A stretch of 18,572 nucleotides of DNA from assembly GCA_046545795.1 (NCBI GenBank), contig JBKGZD010000038.1:1-18572 (forward strand), written 5' to 3'. The position numbers and the translations under genes were made by a program. This document shows, one piece after another, positions 1 to 8,099 of the stretch (the stretch's first letter is position 1; each line of letters begins with the position of its first letter). The stretch is from JAGXLC01 sp046545795. Its GTDB lineage: Bacteria; Bacteroidota; Bacteroidia; Bacteroidales; UBA12077. Below the pieces are notes generated by a model. That model saw only the letters and a program-made list of their open reading frames with translations. It searched no databases and was not told where the DNA came from.

Positions 1-27
1 TTAATTAAATGAAATTAACTTTAAAAA

Positions 28-43
28 TGTTCCACGTGAAACG
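28..43. other. parS: parS-like ParB-binding site, first copy
   Basis: The 16-mer TGTTCCACGTGAAACG matches the bacterial chromosomal parS consensus TGTTNCACGTGAAACA at all but the last base. It is not a perfect palindrome: the left arm reads GTTCC and the right arm GAAAC. The three other sites in this window have GGAAC on the right. Centromere-like parS sites are bound by ParB near the replication origin. The identification rests on the match to the consensus and on the recurrence of the motif in gaps between genes. Confidence 0.75.
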
Positions 44-112
44 TTAATGATAAAAGAAACATGATTACCACAAAAGGGAATGTTTGTTTAATCATGGTAG
101 GTTTCTTATGAC
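28..112 (+). repeat. parS-linked 85-bp repeat, copy A
   Basis: The segment aligns without gaps to 10025-10109, with 68 of 85 bases identical. It begins with the parS-like site and contains a fully conserved 15-base core, CAAAAGGGAATGTTT (71-85). Two nested stems can form: GAAAC (38-42, the right arm of parS) with GTTTC (101-105), and ATGATAAAA (47-55) with TTTAATCAT (87-95, one mismatch). The core lies in the apical loop. An alternative local stem, 60-67 with 89-96, occurs only in this copy. The element ends 73 bases before the flippase start codon. It could be a structured RNA leader, a DNA cruciform or an extended partition site. Confidence 0.7.
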
Positions 113-185
113 TTATGAAACATTAAAAATATACTTATGATTCTTTATCAATTTATAAAGCTTTTTTAAATAAAAAATATTTGTT

Positions 186-1673
186 GTGGGTCAATATAAA
201 CAATTAGCTGGTCAGACTTTAATTTATGGACTCGGTACCATAGTACCAAGGTTTTTAAATTATTTTGTTCTTACTCCTTTTTATACACGGATCTTTAAGG
301 ATGTTGAATATGGAATTGTTAATGAATTCTATGCCTATATTGTCTTTTTATTAATCTTACTTACTTACGGAACAGAAACAGGATACTTCCGGTTTGCTAA
401 AGAAGAAAAGAATAGAGGAGAAGTATTCTCCACTATTATGACCTCTATTTTTACGACTACAGTCTTGTTCTTTTTAATTGTTTTTCTCTTTTATCAGGAT
501 ATCGCCCGTTTTCTCGAATATGAACAGAATAGCTACTTAATTTTACTTTTTACTTCAGTGGTAGCTATAGATGCTTTTTCTGCGGTTCCATTTGCCAAAT
601 TGAGATTTCAAAATAAAGCCAAGAAATTTGGTTTGCTGAAGATATTTAATGTCATTGCCAATCTGTTTTTCAATGTCATTTTCTTTGTACTTATGCCATA
701 TCTTAAAACCAAATTCCCTGGCTCTCCATTATTATTGCTTTACAATGAAGGGATTGGCGTAGGATATGTTTTTATATCAAACCTTCTTGCCAGTGTTTTA
801 ACTCTTATTCTGCTCCTCCCTGAATTGAAGATTCGTCTTTCATTGATCCAGTTTTCTTTGCTTAAACAAATTTTGAAATATTCTTTGCCTCTTTTATTTG
901 TTGGCCTTTCAGGAGCCGTTAATGAGGTCGCTGATAAATTTTTTCTTAAAATTCTTATTCCCGGAAGGGATGAATCTTTAAGTCAAATAGGAATTTATAG
1001 TGCAAATTATAAATTAGGAATGCTGATGACCATTTTCATCCAGATGTTCAGGTATGCTGCTGAACCATTCTATTTTAATAAAATGAAGGATAAGGATGCA
1101 AAGAAGGTATATGCAAATGTGATGAAATACTTCATTTTATTTGGTTTTTTTTTATTTCTTTTTGTTATTCTGTATTTAGATGTACTTAAACATTTTATTG
1201 GTTCTGATTACCATTCTGGTCTGAAAATTGTTCCTATAATACTCATTGCAAATTTATTTTTAGGTGTTGTGTATAATCTTTCTATTTGGTATAAACTTAC
1301 AAATCTTACAAAATATGGAGCTATGATAGCCTTTATAGGTGCAGGAATAACTGTAGTTTTTAATATTCTCCTCATACCTCATTTAGGCTATGTTGGTTCT
1401 GCCTGGACTACACTTATTTGCTACATGACCATGGCTGTTATTTCTTATAGTTTAAGCAGAAAATACTATAAAATACCCTATAATATTAAATCTATCAGCC
1501 TCTATGCAGCTATAGTTATGGGTATATTCTTGTTGCAGAATTATATAGAATATCCCGGGTTAATCCTTAAAGTTATTATTAATTCTTTATTTTTGTTAGG
1601 TTTTATTATTGTGCTAATTTATAGAGAAAAGATTACTTATGAAGATGTCAGAAACTTTTTGAGGCGCGGATAA
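186..1673 (+). CDS. Polysaccharide flippase (Wzx-like, MOP superfamily)
   Basis: This 495-residue integral membrane protein probably moves lipid-linked oligosaccharides across the inner membrane for surface polysaccharide or O-antigen assembly. The N-terminus (LAGQTLIYGLGTIVPRFLN) is typical of Bacteroidota members of the Polysacc_synt family, and about a dozen hydrophobic segments run through the whole length, as expected for MOP exporters. The charged linker around residues 270-310 (KLGMLMTIFIQMFRYAAEPF then a KMKDKD stretch) matches the centre of family members. The start is GTG at 186: an in-frame TAA lies at 171-173 with no ATG between, and the family N-terminus begins here. No glycosyltransferases are nearby, so the substrate cannot be named. 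It is the first gene after the parS-linked repeat. Confidence 0.85.
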   Translation: MGQYKQLAGQTLIYGLGTIVPRFLNYFVLTPFYTRIFKDVEYGIVNEFYAYIVFLLILLTYGTETGYFRFAKEEKNRGEVFSTIMTSIFTTTVLFFLIVFLFYQDIARFLEYEQNSYLILLFTSVVAIDAFSAVPFAKLRFQNKAKKFGLLKIFNVIANLFFNVIFFVLMPYLKTKFPGSPLLLLYNEGIGVGYVFISNLLASVLTLILLLPELKIRLSLIQFSLLKQILKYSLPLLFVGLSGAVNEVADKFFLKILIPGRDESLSQIGIYSANYKLGMLMTIFIQMFRYAAEPFYFNKMKDKDAKKVYANVMKYFILFGFFLFLFVILYLDVLKHFIGSDYHSGLKIVPIILIANLFLGVVYNLSIWYKLTNLTKYGAMIAFIGAGITVVFNILLIPHLGYVGSAWTTLICYMTMAVISYSLSRKYYKIPYNIKSISLYAAIVMGIFLLQNYIEYPGLILKVIINSLFLLGFIIVLIYREKITYEDVRNFLRRG

Positions 1674-1761
1674 ACATAATTTATAGATGACTTTTATTGA
1701 AAAACCAAAATTTGAATTTTATTACAATGAATTATTATAAAAAACATTAAATCCATCGATA

Positions 1762-2196
1762 ATGAAAGTTAAAATTATTAACAAATCAACGAACCCATTA
1801 CCCGCTTATGCTACAACGGGATCATCAGGTCTTGATTTGAGAGCAAACCTGGAACAATCCTTAACATTAGCCCCGCTTGAGAGAGCTTTAATACCTACCG
1901 GGTTATACATTGAAATACCTGAAGGTTTTGAAGCACAAGTCCGGCCAAGAAGTGGATTAACTTTGAAAAAAGGAATTACCGTTTTAAATACACCAGGTAC
2001 AATAGATGCAGATTATAGAGGTGAAATAGGGGTTATTTTAATTAACCTGTCAAATGATAAAGTTGAGATTGCCAATGGAGAAAGAATTTGTCAGATGGTT
2101 ATTTCTAAAATAGAACAAGTCACCTTGGAAGAAGTGGATAATATAAACGACACTAAACGTTCTGCCGGAGGATTTGGACATACAGGAACACATTAA
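1762..2196 (+). CDS. dut: dUTP diphosphatase (dUTPase)
   Basis: The enzyme hydrolyses dUTP to dUMP and pyrophosphate, keeping uracil out of DNA and supplying the thymidylate pathway. At 144 residues it has the normal length of the trimeric family. All five motifs are visible: motif 1 around residues 20-28 (GSSGLDLRA), motif 2 at 61-69 (RPRSGLTLK), motif 3 at 77-90 with the catalytic Asp82 in GTIDADYRG, motif 4 at 106-112 (GERICQM), and the glycine-rich C-terminal arm at 133-142 (RSAGGFGHTG). The ATG at 1762 agrees with the family start. The gene lies 88 bases after the flippase and 112 bases before the nucleotidyltransferase, whose leader holds an inverted repeat. Expected to be cytoplasmic and active. 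Confidence 0.97.
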   Translation: MKVKIINKSTNPLPAYATTGSSGLDLRANLEQSLTLAPLERALIPTGLYIEIPEGFEAQVRPRSGLTLKKGITVLNTPGTIDADYRGEIGVILINLSNDKVEIANGERICQMVISKIEQVTLEEVDNINDTKRSAGGFGHTGTH

Positions 2197-2217
2197 TAGT
2201 TTAACTGAGAAAATGAC

Positions 2218-2280
2218 CAGACAAGAAATCTCATCATTTGCAAGACAAAACCAATGATGATTCTTTAAGTGAAAGGTCTG
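2218..2280 (+). other. Imperfect hairpin in the dut - nucleotidyltransferase gap
   Basis: A long interrupted inverted repeat occupies the gap between the two genes. TCATCATT (2231-2238) pairs perfectly with AATGATGA (2253-2260) across a 14-base loop. AAGAA (2223-2227) pairs with TTCTT (2261-2265) after a three-base bulge, and CAGAC (2218-2222) pairs with GTCTG (2276-2280). No clean T-run follows, so an intrinsic terminator is not well supported. It may be an mRNA processing or stability structure in the leader of the next gene. Confidence 0.45.
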
Positions 2281-2308
2281 TTTAACAAAAAAAATAAAAA
2301 ATATACAT

Positions 2309-3313
2309 ATGAAAGTTATAATACCAATGGCGGGAAAAGGAAAAAGAATGCGCCCGCATACTTTGACAACTCCTAAGCCTCTGATTAAGTTAGCCGGGAA
2401 AACAATTGTGAGTCATTTGTTGAATGAAATTAACAGTGTCCTCGATGAACCGATAGAAGAAATCAATTTTGTTATCGGTGATTTTGGTGAGCAAGTAGAA
2501 AATGAGCTTAAGGACCTTGCAAGAAGCTTAAATGCGAAACCTAAGATTTCTTACCAGGAACAAGCGCTGGGAACAGCTCACGCAGTTTATTGTGCAAAGA
2601 AATCTTTAAAAGGAAAAGTGATAATAGCTTTTTCTGATACCCTGTTTAAAGCTAGTTTTAAACTTAATACCGAGGATGATGGAATTATATGGACTAAACG
2701 AGTTGATAATCCCAGCTCCTTTGGTGTTGTGAAAAAAAATGAAAACAATCTAGTAAGTGGATTCTATGAAAAACCAAGTACGTTTGTTTCTGATGAGGCT
2801 ATAATCGGAGTGTACTATTTTAAGAAAGGGGAAGACCTGGCCGGGGAAATTAAATATTTACTGGACAACCAGATTATGGGTAATTCAGAATACCAGTTGA
2901 CCGATGCTCTTGAAAATCTGAGAAGAAAAGAAAACAGAATATCTACTTCTATAGTTAATAAATGGTTCGACTGTGGAAATAAGAAAGCTACTGTCGACAC
3001 AAACCAGCAAATTCTGAAGTATCTTAAAGATAGTGACCTAATTTCTCCGAATTCCAAAAATGATAATTCTATAATTATTAATCCATGTTATATTGGGGAG
3101 AATGTTCATATTAAAAATTCAGTGATCGGTCCCTATGTATCTGTGGAAAGCAATACAATTATTGAAAATGCGTTAATTAATAACTCAATTATTCAATCAA
3201 ATACAATTATTAAAAACTTGAATATTTCCGGATCAATGATTGGTAACCATGCCGAAATAATTGGCAATCCAATGGATTTAAGTGCCGGGGATTACACAAA
3301 TTTAAAATATTAG
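2309..3313 (+). CDS. Sugar-phosphate nucleotidyltransferase with left-handed beta-helix tail
   Basis: The N-terminal domain (about residues 1-235) is a nucleotidyltransferase fold: it opens with MKVIIPMAGKGKRMRPHT, carrying the G-x-G-x-R nucleotide-binding loop (G9, G11, R13), followed by KPLI (Lys23). The C-terminal part (about 255-318) contains hexapeptide-like repeats rich in isoleucine (INPCYIGENVHI, NSVIGPYVSV and similar), typical of a left-handed beta helix. This architecture is shared by glucose-1-phosphate thymidylyltransferases of the RmlA-long type, mannose-1-phosphate guanylyltransferases and GlmU. Which NTP and sugar are used cannot be read from the sequence. At 334 residues it is shorter than GlmU, so full GlmU function is unlikely. 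A link to surface glycan synthesis is plausible given the flippase upstream. The next gene begins three bases after its stop. Confidence 0.85.
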   Translation: MKVIIPMAGKGKRMRPHTLTTPKPLIKLAGKTIVSHLLNEINSVLDEPIEEINFVIGDFGEQVENELKDLARSLNAKPKISYQEQALGTAHAVYCAKKSLKGKVIIAFSDTLFKASFKLNTEDDGIIWTKRVDNPSSFGVVKKNENNLVSGFYEKPSTFVSDEAIIGVYYFKKGEDLAGEIKYLLDNQIMGNSEYQLTDALENLRRKENRISTSIVNKWFDCGNKKATVDTNQQILKYLKDSDLISPNSKNDNSIIINPCYIGENVHIKNSVIGPYVSVESNTIIENALINNSIIQSNTIIKNLNISGSMIGNHAEIIGNPMDLSAGDYTNLKY

Positions 3314-3316
3314 AAA

Positions 3317-5080
3317 ATGCGCAAAATTTTTTTCTTATTGATAATAGCTGCGATTTTAGGTAATGGCTGTGCTGTTTTTCAAAAATCTTCTGACAGTGAA
3401 GATGAAGAGGCAGCTATTGATACATCTGTTCATTTGACGGAAGATGATAAACTTGCCTATCAATATGCTTTTATTGAGGGAGTGAGAGAGAAGACAATTG
3501 GTAATTCATCAAAAGCTTTAGCATATTTTAACAAGTGCCTTGAAATTGACGAAGATGCAGCGGCCCCCAGGTATGAAATTTCGCAGATAAGTACCATGAT
3601 GGATGAAAAAAAGGCGGCTATACGTTATGGAAAAGAGGCAGTAAAACTGGACCCTGAAAATAAATATTACAAAGAGCATTTGGCTCAATTATTTATTGAA
3701 GATGAAGATTACAAGAATGCCACGGAACAGTTTGAGGCTCTTATTAAAATAGATAATCGCAATGTCGATTATTTCTACACTTTAGCGCAGCTTTATAACC
3801 AACTGGGAAAAAAAGATAAAGCTGTTCATGCTCTGGACTCAGTAGAAACACGCGTAGGAGTTAATGAAGAGTTATCTTTAATGAAGAAGGCATTATATGA
3901 AGAGTTAGGAGAGAAAGAAAAAGCTGTTGATGAAGTTGAGAAGCTTATCAAACTGAATCCCCAGGAAAGCGAATATTATGGAATTCTGGCGGAGCTATAT
4001 ACCAGTTTTCAGGATTTTGAAAAGGCAGAGGAAATGTATAATGAGCTTTTTCAGCTTGATAGTACAAATAACATGGGCAAGCTTTCAAGGATCCAATATT
4101 ATACTCAAAAAGGACAACAAGATAAAGCAATTGAATTATTTAAAGAAATGATTCCTAATGAAGACATTGAATATGGAAATAAACTCCTGATATTTATTAA
4201 TTTTCTTGAAAATCAGCAAACCGTCAATACCTACAAAAATATACTTCAGGAGGCGCTGGATAAATTAGCCGAACAATATCCCGATAAATATGAGAATAAT
4301 ACATTGTATGCCGATTTTTATCTGAAAACAAATCAATTTGAAAAAGCTTCAGAAGCATTGGAGAAACTAATTAATATCTCAAATGAAAGATATATTTACA
4401 GAGATCAATTGGTTTCTATATATAGTTACCTTGGAGAAATTGAAAAAATGTATGAGGTCGGAAAAGAGGGATTAAAAAAATATGACAATAAACCACGTAT
4501 GAATATGTTAACTGCAATGGCCGCCATACAACTTGAGAAAAGTGAAGAAGCTCTCGAGATTCTTGAAGATGGTCTTGCTTACCTGGATAAAGACAATGAA
4601 GAATTGACAATAGATTATTATACTCAACTTGCAGAGGCTTATCATAATACAGGTGATTTTGAAAAATCAGAATATTACTTTGATAAGGTTCTTGATATAG
4701 ATTCTGAAAATATTTTGGTGCTGAATAATTACAGCTATTATTTGTCAATACGCGAAAAGAAACTTGACAAAGCATTAAAGATGAGTCGAAAGGCTATAGA
4801 ACAGGAACCTGATAACCCTACTTATCTTGATACATATGCATGGGTTCTGTATAAAAAAGAAAAATATGAAAAGGCAGAAAAATACATTGAAAAAGCAATC
4901 CAACACGGAGGACATGACGACCCGGATATAGTTGAACATTATGGAGATATCCTTTTCAAAAACAGCCAGGAAGAAAGGGCTATTAAACAATGGCGTAAGG
5001 CACAAACACTGGGAAATGATTCTGATGAACTTGAACGTAAAATTGAAAATAAGGATTTAAGCAGTGAAGGGAAAAATTAA
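3317..5080 (+). CDS. TPR-repeat lipoprotein
   Basis: This 587-residue protein starts with a lipoprotein signal (a charged MRK, a hydrophobic stretch at residues 4-14, then NGC with Cys18), so it is predicted to be lipid-anchored, probably in the outer membrane facing the periplasm. After an acidic linker (about 24-36) the rest is helical tetratricopeptide repeats, with recurring motifs such as AYFNKCLEIDEDAA, AIRYGKEAVKLDPEN, ALKMSRKAIEQEPDNPTYL and KAEKYIEKAIQHGG, from about residue 45 to 575. TPR arrays bind partner proteins; no catalytic domain is visible. It starts three bases after the nucleotidyltransferase stop and overlaps the DUF4292 gene by 17 bases, so co-translation and a shared envelope role are likely. 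The specific partner is unknown. Confidence 0.85.
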   Translation: MRKIFFLLIIAAILGNGCAVFQKSSDSEDEEAAIDTSVHLTEDDKLAYQYAFIEGVREKTIGNSSKALAYFNKCLEIDEDAAAPRYEISQISTMMDEKKAAIRYGKEAVKLDPENKYYKEHLAQLFIEDEDYKNATEQFEALIKIDNRNVDYFYTLAQLYNQLGKKDKAVHALDSVETRVGVNEELSLMKKALYEELGEKEKAVDEVEKLIKLNPQESEYYGILAELYTSFQDFEKAEEMYNELFQLDSTNNMGKLSRIQYYTQKGQQDKAIELFKEMIPNEDIEYGNKLLIFINFLENQQTVNTYKNILQEALDKLAEQYPDKYENNTLYADFYLKTNQFEKASEALEKLINISNERYIYRDQLVSIYSYLGEIEKMYEVGKEGLKKYDNKPRMNMLTAMAAIQLEKSEEALEILEDGLAYLDKDNEELTIDYYTQLAEAYHNTGDFEKSEYYFDKVLDIDSENILVLNNYSYYLSIREKKLDKALKMSRKAIEQEPDNPTYLDTYAWVLYKKEKYEKAEKYIEKAIQHGGHDDPDIVEHYGDILFKNSQEERAIKQWRKAQTLGNDSDELERKIENKDLSSEGKN

Positions 5081-5882
5081 CCACTATCTTTTTATTACTG
5101 TTCTCGGCTTTATTATTGTTTTTTCTGGTTGCAAAACGCAGAAAAATCTTTTTGAAGGAGCAGATAGGTATGAATCAAAAACACCGTGGGAAATAGGGAA
5201 CCTCACTTATCAGAATAACAATAATTACGACGATTTACTCCTTAAAAATTTTAAAATAAAATACGATTCCCCTGAAAATAATCATACCTTATATGGTACT
5301 GCCAAAATTTTAAGAGATAGTTTAATGTTAGTCTCTCTTAGAGCTCCTATGGGTATGGAGATTTCAAGAGTGTTGTTAGATTCCGATAGCGTTAAGGTAA
5401 TTAATCGATCTCAAAAAGAAGTTGTTTACTCAGATTATAATTACCTTGTTAATTTATTCGGATTTCATATTAACTTTACAATGCTTGAGGATATTCTGAG
5501 TGGCAATTTTCCGGATAATTATACTTATGCAGAAGATAGTAAAAAGGATGATACGGAATTACCTGAAGGTCTTTATACCGGGAAGTATTACAGAAAAGGA
5601 CAGCCCAAATCACTTAAATTTGAAGCATGGGTATTTCCTGATCTTTTCAGAATGGAATATATAAGGTTTTTTGAAGAACGTAACATTAAAATCTTTGATG
5701 TTAAATATGCTGATTATGAATCAATAGGAGAAAACTATTATCCGGGGGAAATAACTATTACGCACGGAAACACAAAAGGAAAGGAAACTCAAGTACGATT
5801 AATTTTTGATAATTTTGAAGAAAATATTGATAAAGAAATTAATTTCGATACCCCATCCAGGTACGAGAAAATTAAGTTATAA
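5064..5882 (+). CDS. DUF4292 lipoprotein
   Basis: A 272-residue protein with a clear type II signal: hydrophobic residues 8-20, then FSGC with the acylated Cys23. The body has the look of the Bacteroidota-specific DUF4292 family: a region around 60-110 (YDDLLLKNFKIKYDSPENN, then LYGTAKILRDSLMLVSLRAP) followed by alternating beta-strand-like segments. The pattern of a lipoprotein checking apolar elements (LRAPMGMEISRVLLD) resembles LolA/LolB-type beta barrels that carry lipoproteins, but that link is my inference and not shown by motifs. The start at 5064 lies inside the TPR gene (17-base overlap), and the EnvC-like gene begins three bases after its stop. The three genes therefore probably form one translational unit. 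Confidence 0.75.
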   Translation: MKGKINHYLFITVLGFIIVFSGCKTQKNLFEGADRYESKTPWEIGNLTYQNNNNYDDLLLKNFKIKYDSPENNHTLYGTAKILRDSLMLVSLRAPMGMEISRVLLDSDSVKVINRSQKEVVYSDYNYLVNLFGFHINFTMLEDILSGNFPDNYTYAEDSKKDDTELPEGLYTGKYYRKGQPKSLKFEAWVFPDLFRMEYIRFFEERNIKIFDVKYADYESIGENYYPGEITITHGNTKGKETQVRLIFDNFEENIDKEINFDTPSRYEKIKL

Positions 5883-5885
5883 TAA

Positions 5886-7070
5886 ATGAACAAGCAGAAT
5901 CAATTCATAGCTGCCTTTATAATTTTACTGTTCATTCCTGCCTTTTTGTTCTCACAATCAAAAGAGGAACTAAGGAAACGTGTTTCTCAGAAAGAAAAGG
6001 ACATACAAACCGCCAATCGTATTCTTGAAGAAACTAAGGAGACTCGAAGCTCCTCTGTTAATGAATTATATGTTATTCAGAAACGAATTGATCTTAGAAA
6101 TGAGCTGATAGAAAGCTTGAATGGTCAAATTACTGATTTGGATATAAATATTGAAACTACATCCCGTAATATTGATGAATCCCAGAAAGATCTGGAACGA
6201 TTGAAAGAAAATTATGAGAAAATTATTTATTATGCCTATAAAAATAGCAAAAGCATTGATCATATCATGTTTATCCTTTCCTCAGAAACTTTCAACCAGG
6301 CATATAAGCGATATAAATATTTGCATCAGTATTCAGAATTCAGACGCAACCAGGCAGAAGAAATTAAAAAAGAAACAAAACAGCTGAATGTCGAACTTCA
6401 GGAATTGAAGAACCTGAGGAATGAAAAAGAAAACATACTTGCCTCAAAAGTGAGGGAAAAACAATCACTGAAAAAGGAAAAAGCCTCCCTGGCGAATAAA
6501 ATTTCTGATTTGAAAAATAAAGAATCAGAATTAAGACAAGAAATAGAAGAGAATAAGAAAACAGTTGCAAGCCTTGAGAAGGAAATTGAGAAGATTATTG
6601 AAGAAGAACGAAAAAGAACTGCTACATGGGAGAATTTATCTGCCGACCATAAAGAAATTACCAATGCATTCGAAGAAGGTAAAGGAAACCTTCCCTGGCC
6701 CATTTCGGACGGTATAGTTTCCCGAAAATTTGGTGAAAACAATCATCCTGTTTTAGAGGGAGTCAAACTCGATAATAATGGAATTGATATAACTACCACA
6801 AGAAATTCTGATGTGAAAAGTATTTTTCCCGGAGAAGTTCGAAAAATTGTATCAATACCGGGAGCTAATCTTACTGTAATTGTCAGACATGGAAGCTATC
6901 TGACTGTTTATTCAAATTTAGAAGACGTAGGAGTGAATGTTGGTGATAATTTGGACCAGGGTGATATTATAGGTAAAGTTTATAATGATAAAGAGAAGAA
7001 TGAAAATGTTTTACACCTTGAAATATACAAAGAAAACGATAAGCTCAACCCAGAAGCATGGCTCAGGTAA
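5886..7070 (+). CDS. EnvC-like murein hydrolase activator, degenerate LytM domain
   Basis: This 394-residue exported protein has a signal peptide (about residues 1-24, ending FLFSQS), a long coiled coil (about 25-255, rich in E, K, N and L heptads), and a C-terminal M23/LytM domain (about 267-394). Active M23 enzymes bind zinc through HxxxD and HxH. Here the first position is Asn297 (NNGID, with Asp301 kept), the His of the YxHL motif is Asn344 (YSNL), and the HxH motif keeps only its second His, His377 (VLHLEI). Three of the usual active-site positions are thus changed, so peptidase activity is unlikely. The coiled coil plus inactive LytM plan matches E. coli EnvC, which activates N-acetylmuramoyl-L-alanine amidases at division. 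The partner amidase is not in this window. Confidence 0.88.
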   Translation: MNKQNQFIAAFIILLFIPAFLFSQSKEELRKRVSQKEKDIQTANRILEETKETRSSSVNELYVIQKRIDLRNELIESLNGQITDLDINIETTSRNIDESQKDLERLKENYEKIIYYAYKNSKSIDHIMFILSSETFNQAYKRYKYLHQYSEFRRNQAEEIKKETKQLNVELQELKNLRNEKENILASKVREKQSLKKEKASLANKISDLKNKESELRQEIEENKKTVASLEKEIEKIIEEERKRTATWENLSADHKEITNAFEEGKGNLPWPISDGIVSRKFGENNHPVLEGVKLDNNGIDITTTRNSDVKSIFPGEVRKIVSIPGANLTVIVRHGSYLTVYSNLEDVGVNVGDNLDQGDIIGKVYNDKEKNENVLHLEIYKENDKLNPEAWLR

Positions 7071-7262
7071 TGTTAATACAACCTATCATATAAGAAGAAA
7101 CCGTTTTACAAATTTTAATTGCATATGTTTATTTTGGTTGAGAATTTTATTCGTAATTAATTCCTTTTAGGCTAAAAAACTTACAGATAATTTAAGAATT
7201 TTGTAACAAAAATATATCTTTACAGTATAATAACCATTTAGCGATGTTATAAGACTATTTTT

Positions 7263-7661
7263 ATGGAAAAAAGTATCGACATCGATTCAAGAATCGATAA
7301 CATTAATCTTATCGAAAAATTTGTTGATGATTTTTCTGAGAAACACGAAATTCACTCAGAAACTTATGGGAAAATCTTAATTGCAACCGTTGAAGCAGTT
7401 AACAATTCCATTGTTCATGGAAACAAAGAAGATGTAACAAAGAAAGTTTATATCAGGTTGAAAAAAGAAGAAGATAAAATAAACATTTTTGTTGAAGACG
7501 AAGGAGAAGGATTTGATTACACAGATGTGCCTGACCCTACAAAACCTGAAAATGTTGAAAATATTCATGGAAGAGGAATATATCTTATGAAGCATTTAGC
7601 TGATGATGTAACCTTTTATAATGATGGAAGATTAGTGAAAATGGAATTTCAACTTGATTAA
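7263..7661 (+). CDS. RsbW-type anti-sigma / serine kinase-like ATPase-fold protein
   Basis: A 132-residue single-domain HATPase_c protein. The ATP-binding boxes of the GHKL fold are all visible: the N box at residues 44-53 (EAVNNSIVHG, with Glu44 and Asn47/48), the G1 box at 79-83 (DEGEG) and the G2 box at 102-107 (HGRGIY). The length and arrangement match the RsbW/SpoIIAB family, which sequesters sigma factors or phosphorylates STAS anti-anti-sigma partners. No sigma factor, STAS protein or PP2C phosphatase lies beside it, so the partner is unknown. The stop overlaps the ybeY start codon by one base (TAATG), so the two are translationally coupled. A 192-base gap separates it from the EnvC-like gene; no confident promoter is visible there. 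Confidence 0.85.
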   Translation: MEKSIDIDSRIDNINLIEKFVDDFSEKHEIHSETYGKILIATVEAVNNSIVHGNKEDVTKKVYIRLKKEEDKINIFVEDEGEGFDYTDVPDPTKPENVENIHGRGIYLMKHLADDVTFYNDGRLVKMEFQLD

Positions 7662-8089
7662 TGCCGATTTTAATTCATAATAACCATCCCGAACTACAAC
7701 CACCTCAGGAGCAAGGACTCATTGATTTTCTGGAGTTATTATTAAAAAATGAGAATCATAATCCTGGAGAAATAAATATAGTTTATACCACCAACCAAGA
7801 GATTCTCGAGTTAAATAAAAAATACCTGGACCATAATTATTTTACGGATGTGCTCGCTTTCCGTTATAATGAAGGCTCTACAATAGATGGAGATATCTTC
7901 ATAAGTCTTGATAAAGTCAAAGAAAATGCTTTAGATTACAATACAGAATTTTATAACGAATGTTTAAGAGTAGTAATTCACGGACTGCTCCATCTTACCG
8001 GTTATATAGATTCTACAGAAACTACCCGGCAACACATGCATGAACTGGAAGATCATTATCTTCATGCATTTTTTTCAAAAAACGAATAA
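7661..8089 (+). CDS. ybeY: YbeY, rRNA maturation metalloprotein
   Basis: YbeY is a small metal-binding endoribonuclease family protein needed for 16S rRNA 3' end maturation and ribosome quality control. The 142-residue protein shows the family landmarks TDVLAF (residues 62-67) and HGLLHLTGY (107-115). In E. coli the metal is held by three histidines in an HGxLHLxGYDH motif. Here the first two are present (His107, His111) and the third position is Asp117 (GYID). An Asp here is, as far as I recall, common among Bacteroidota YbeY proteins and can still bind metal, so I do not regard this as a loss of function. The gene starts on the last base of the preceding stop codon. mnmG follows after 61 bases with its own likely promoter. 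Confidence 0.93.
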   Translation: MPILIHNNHPELQPPQEQGLIDFLELLLKNENHNPGEINIVYTTNQEILELNKKYLDHNYFTDVLAFRYNEGSTIDGDIFISLDKVKENALDYNTEFYNECLRVVIHGLLHLTGYIDSTETTRQHMHELEDHYLHAFFSKNE

Positions 8090-8099
8090 AAAATAAGCT

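Noticed and set aside
4416..5005. Two minus-strand frames opposite the TPR gene
   Set aside because: They are antisense shadows of an obvious TPR-coding frame, rich in F, Y and L as expected from the complement of such sequence.
6985..7170. A 61-residue frame overlapping the end of the EnvC-like gene
   Set aside because: It lies out of frame over the real gene's 3' end and runs into AT-rich intergenic DNA, with no family resemblance.
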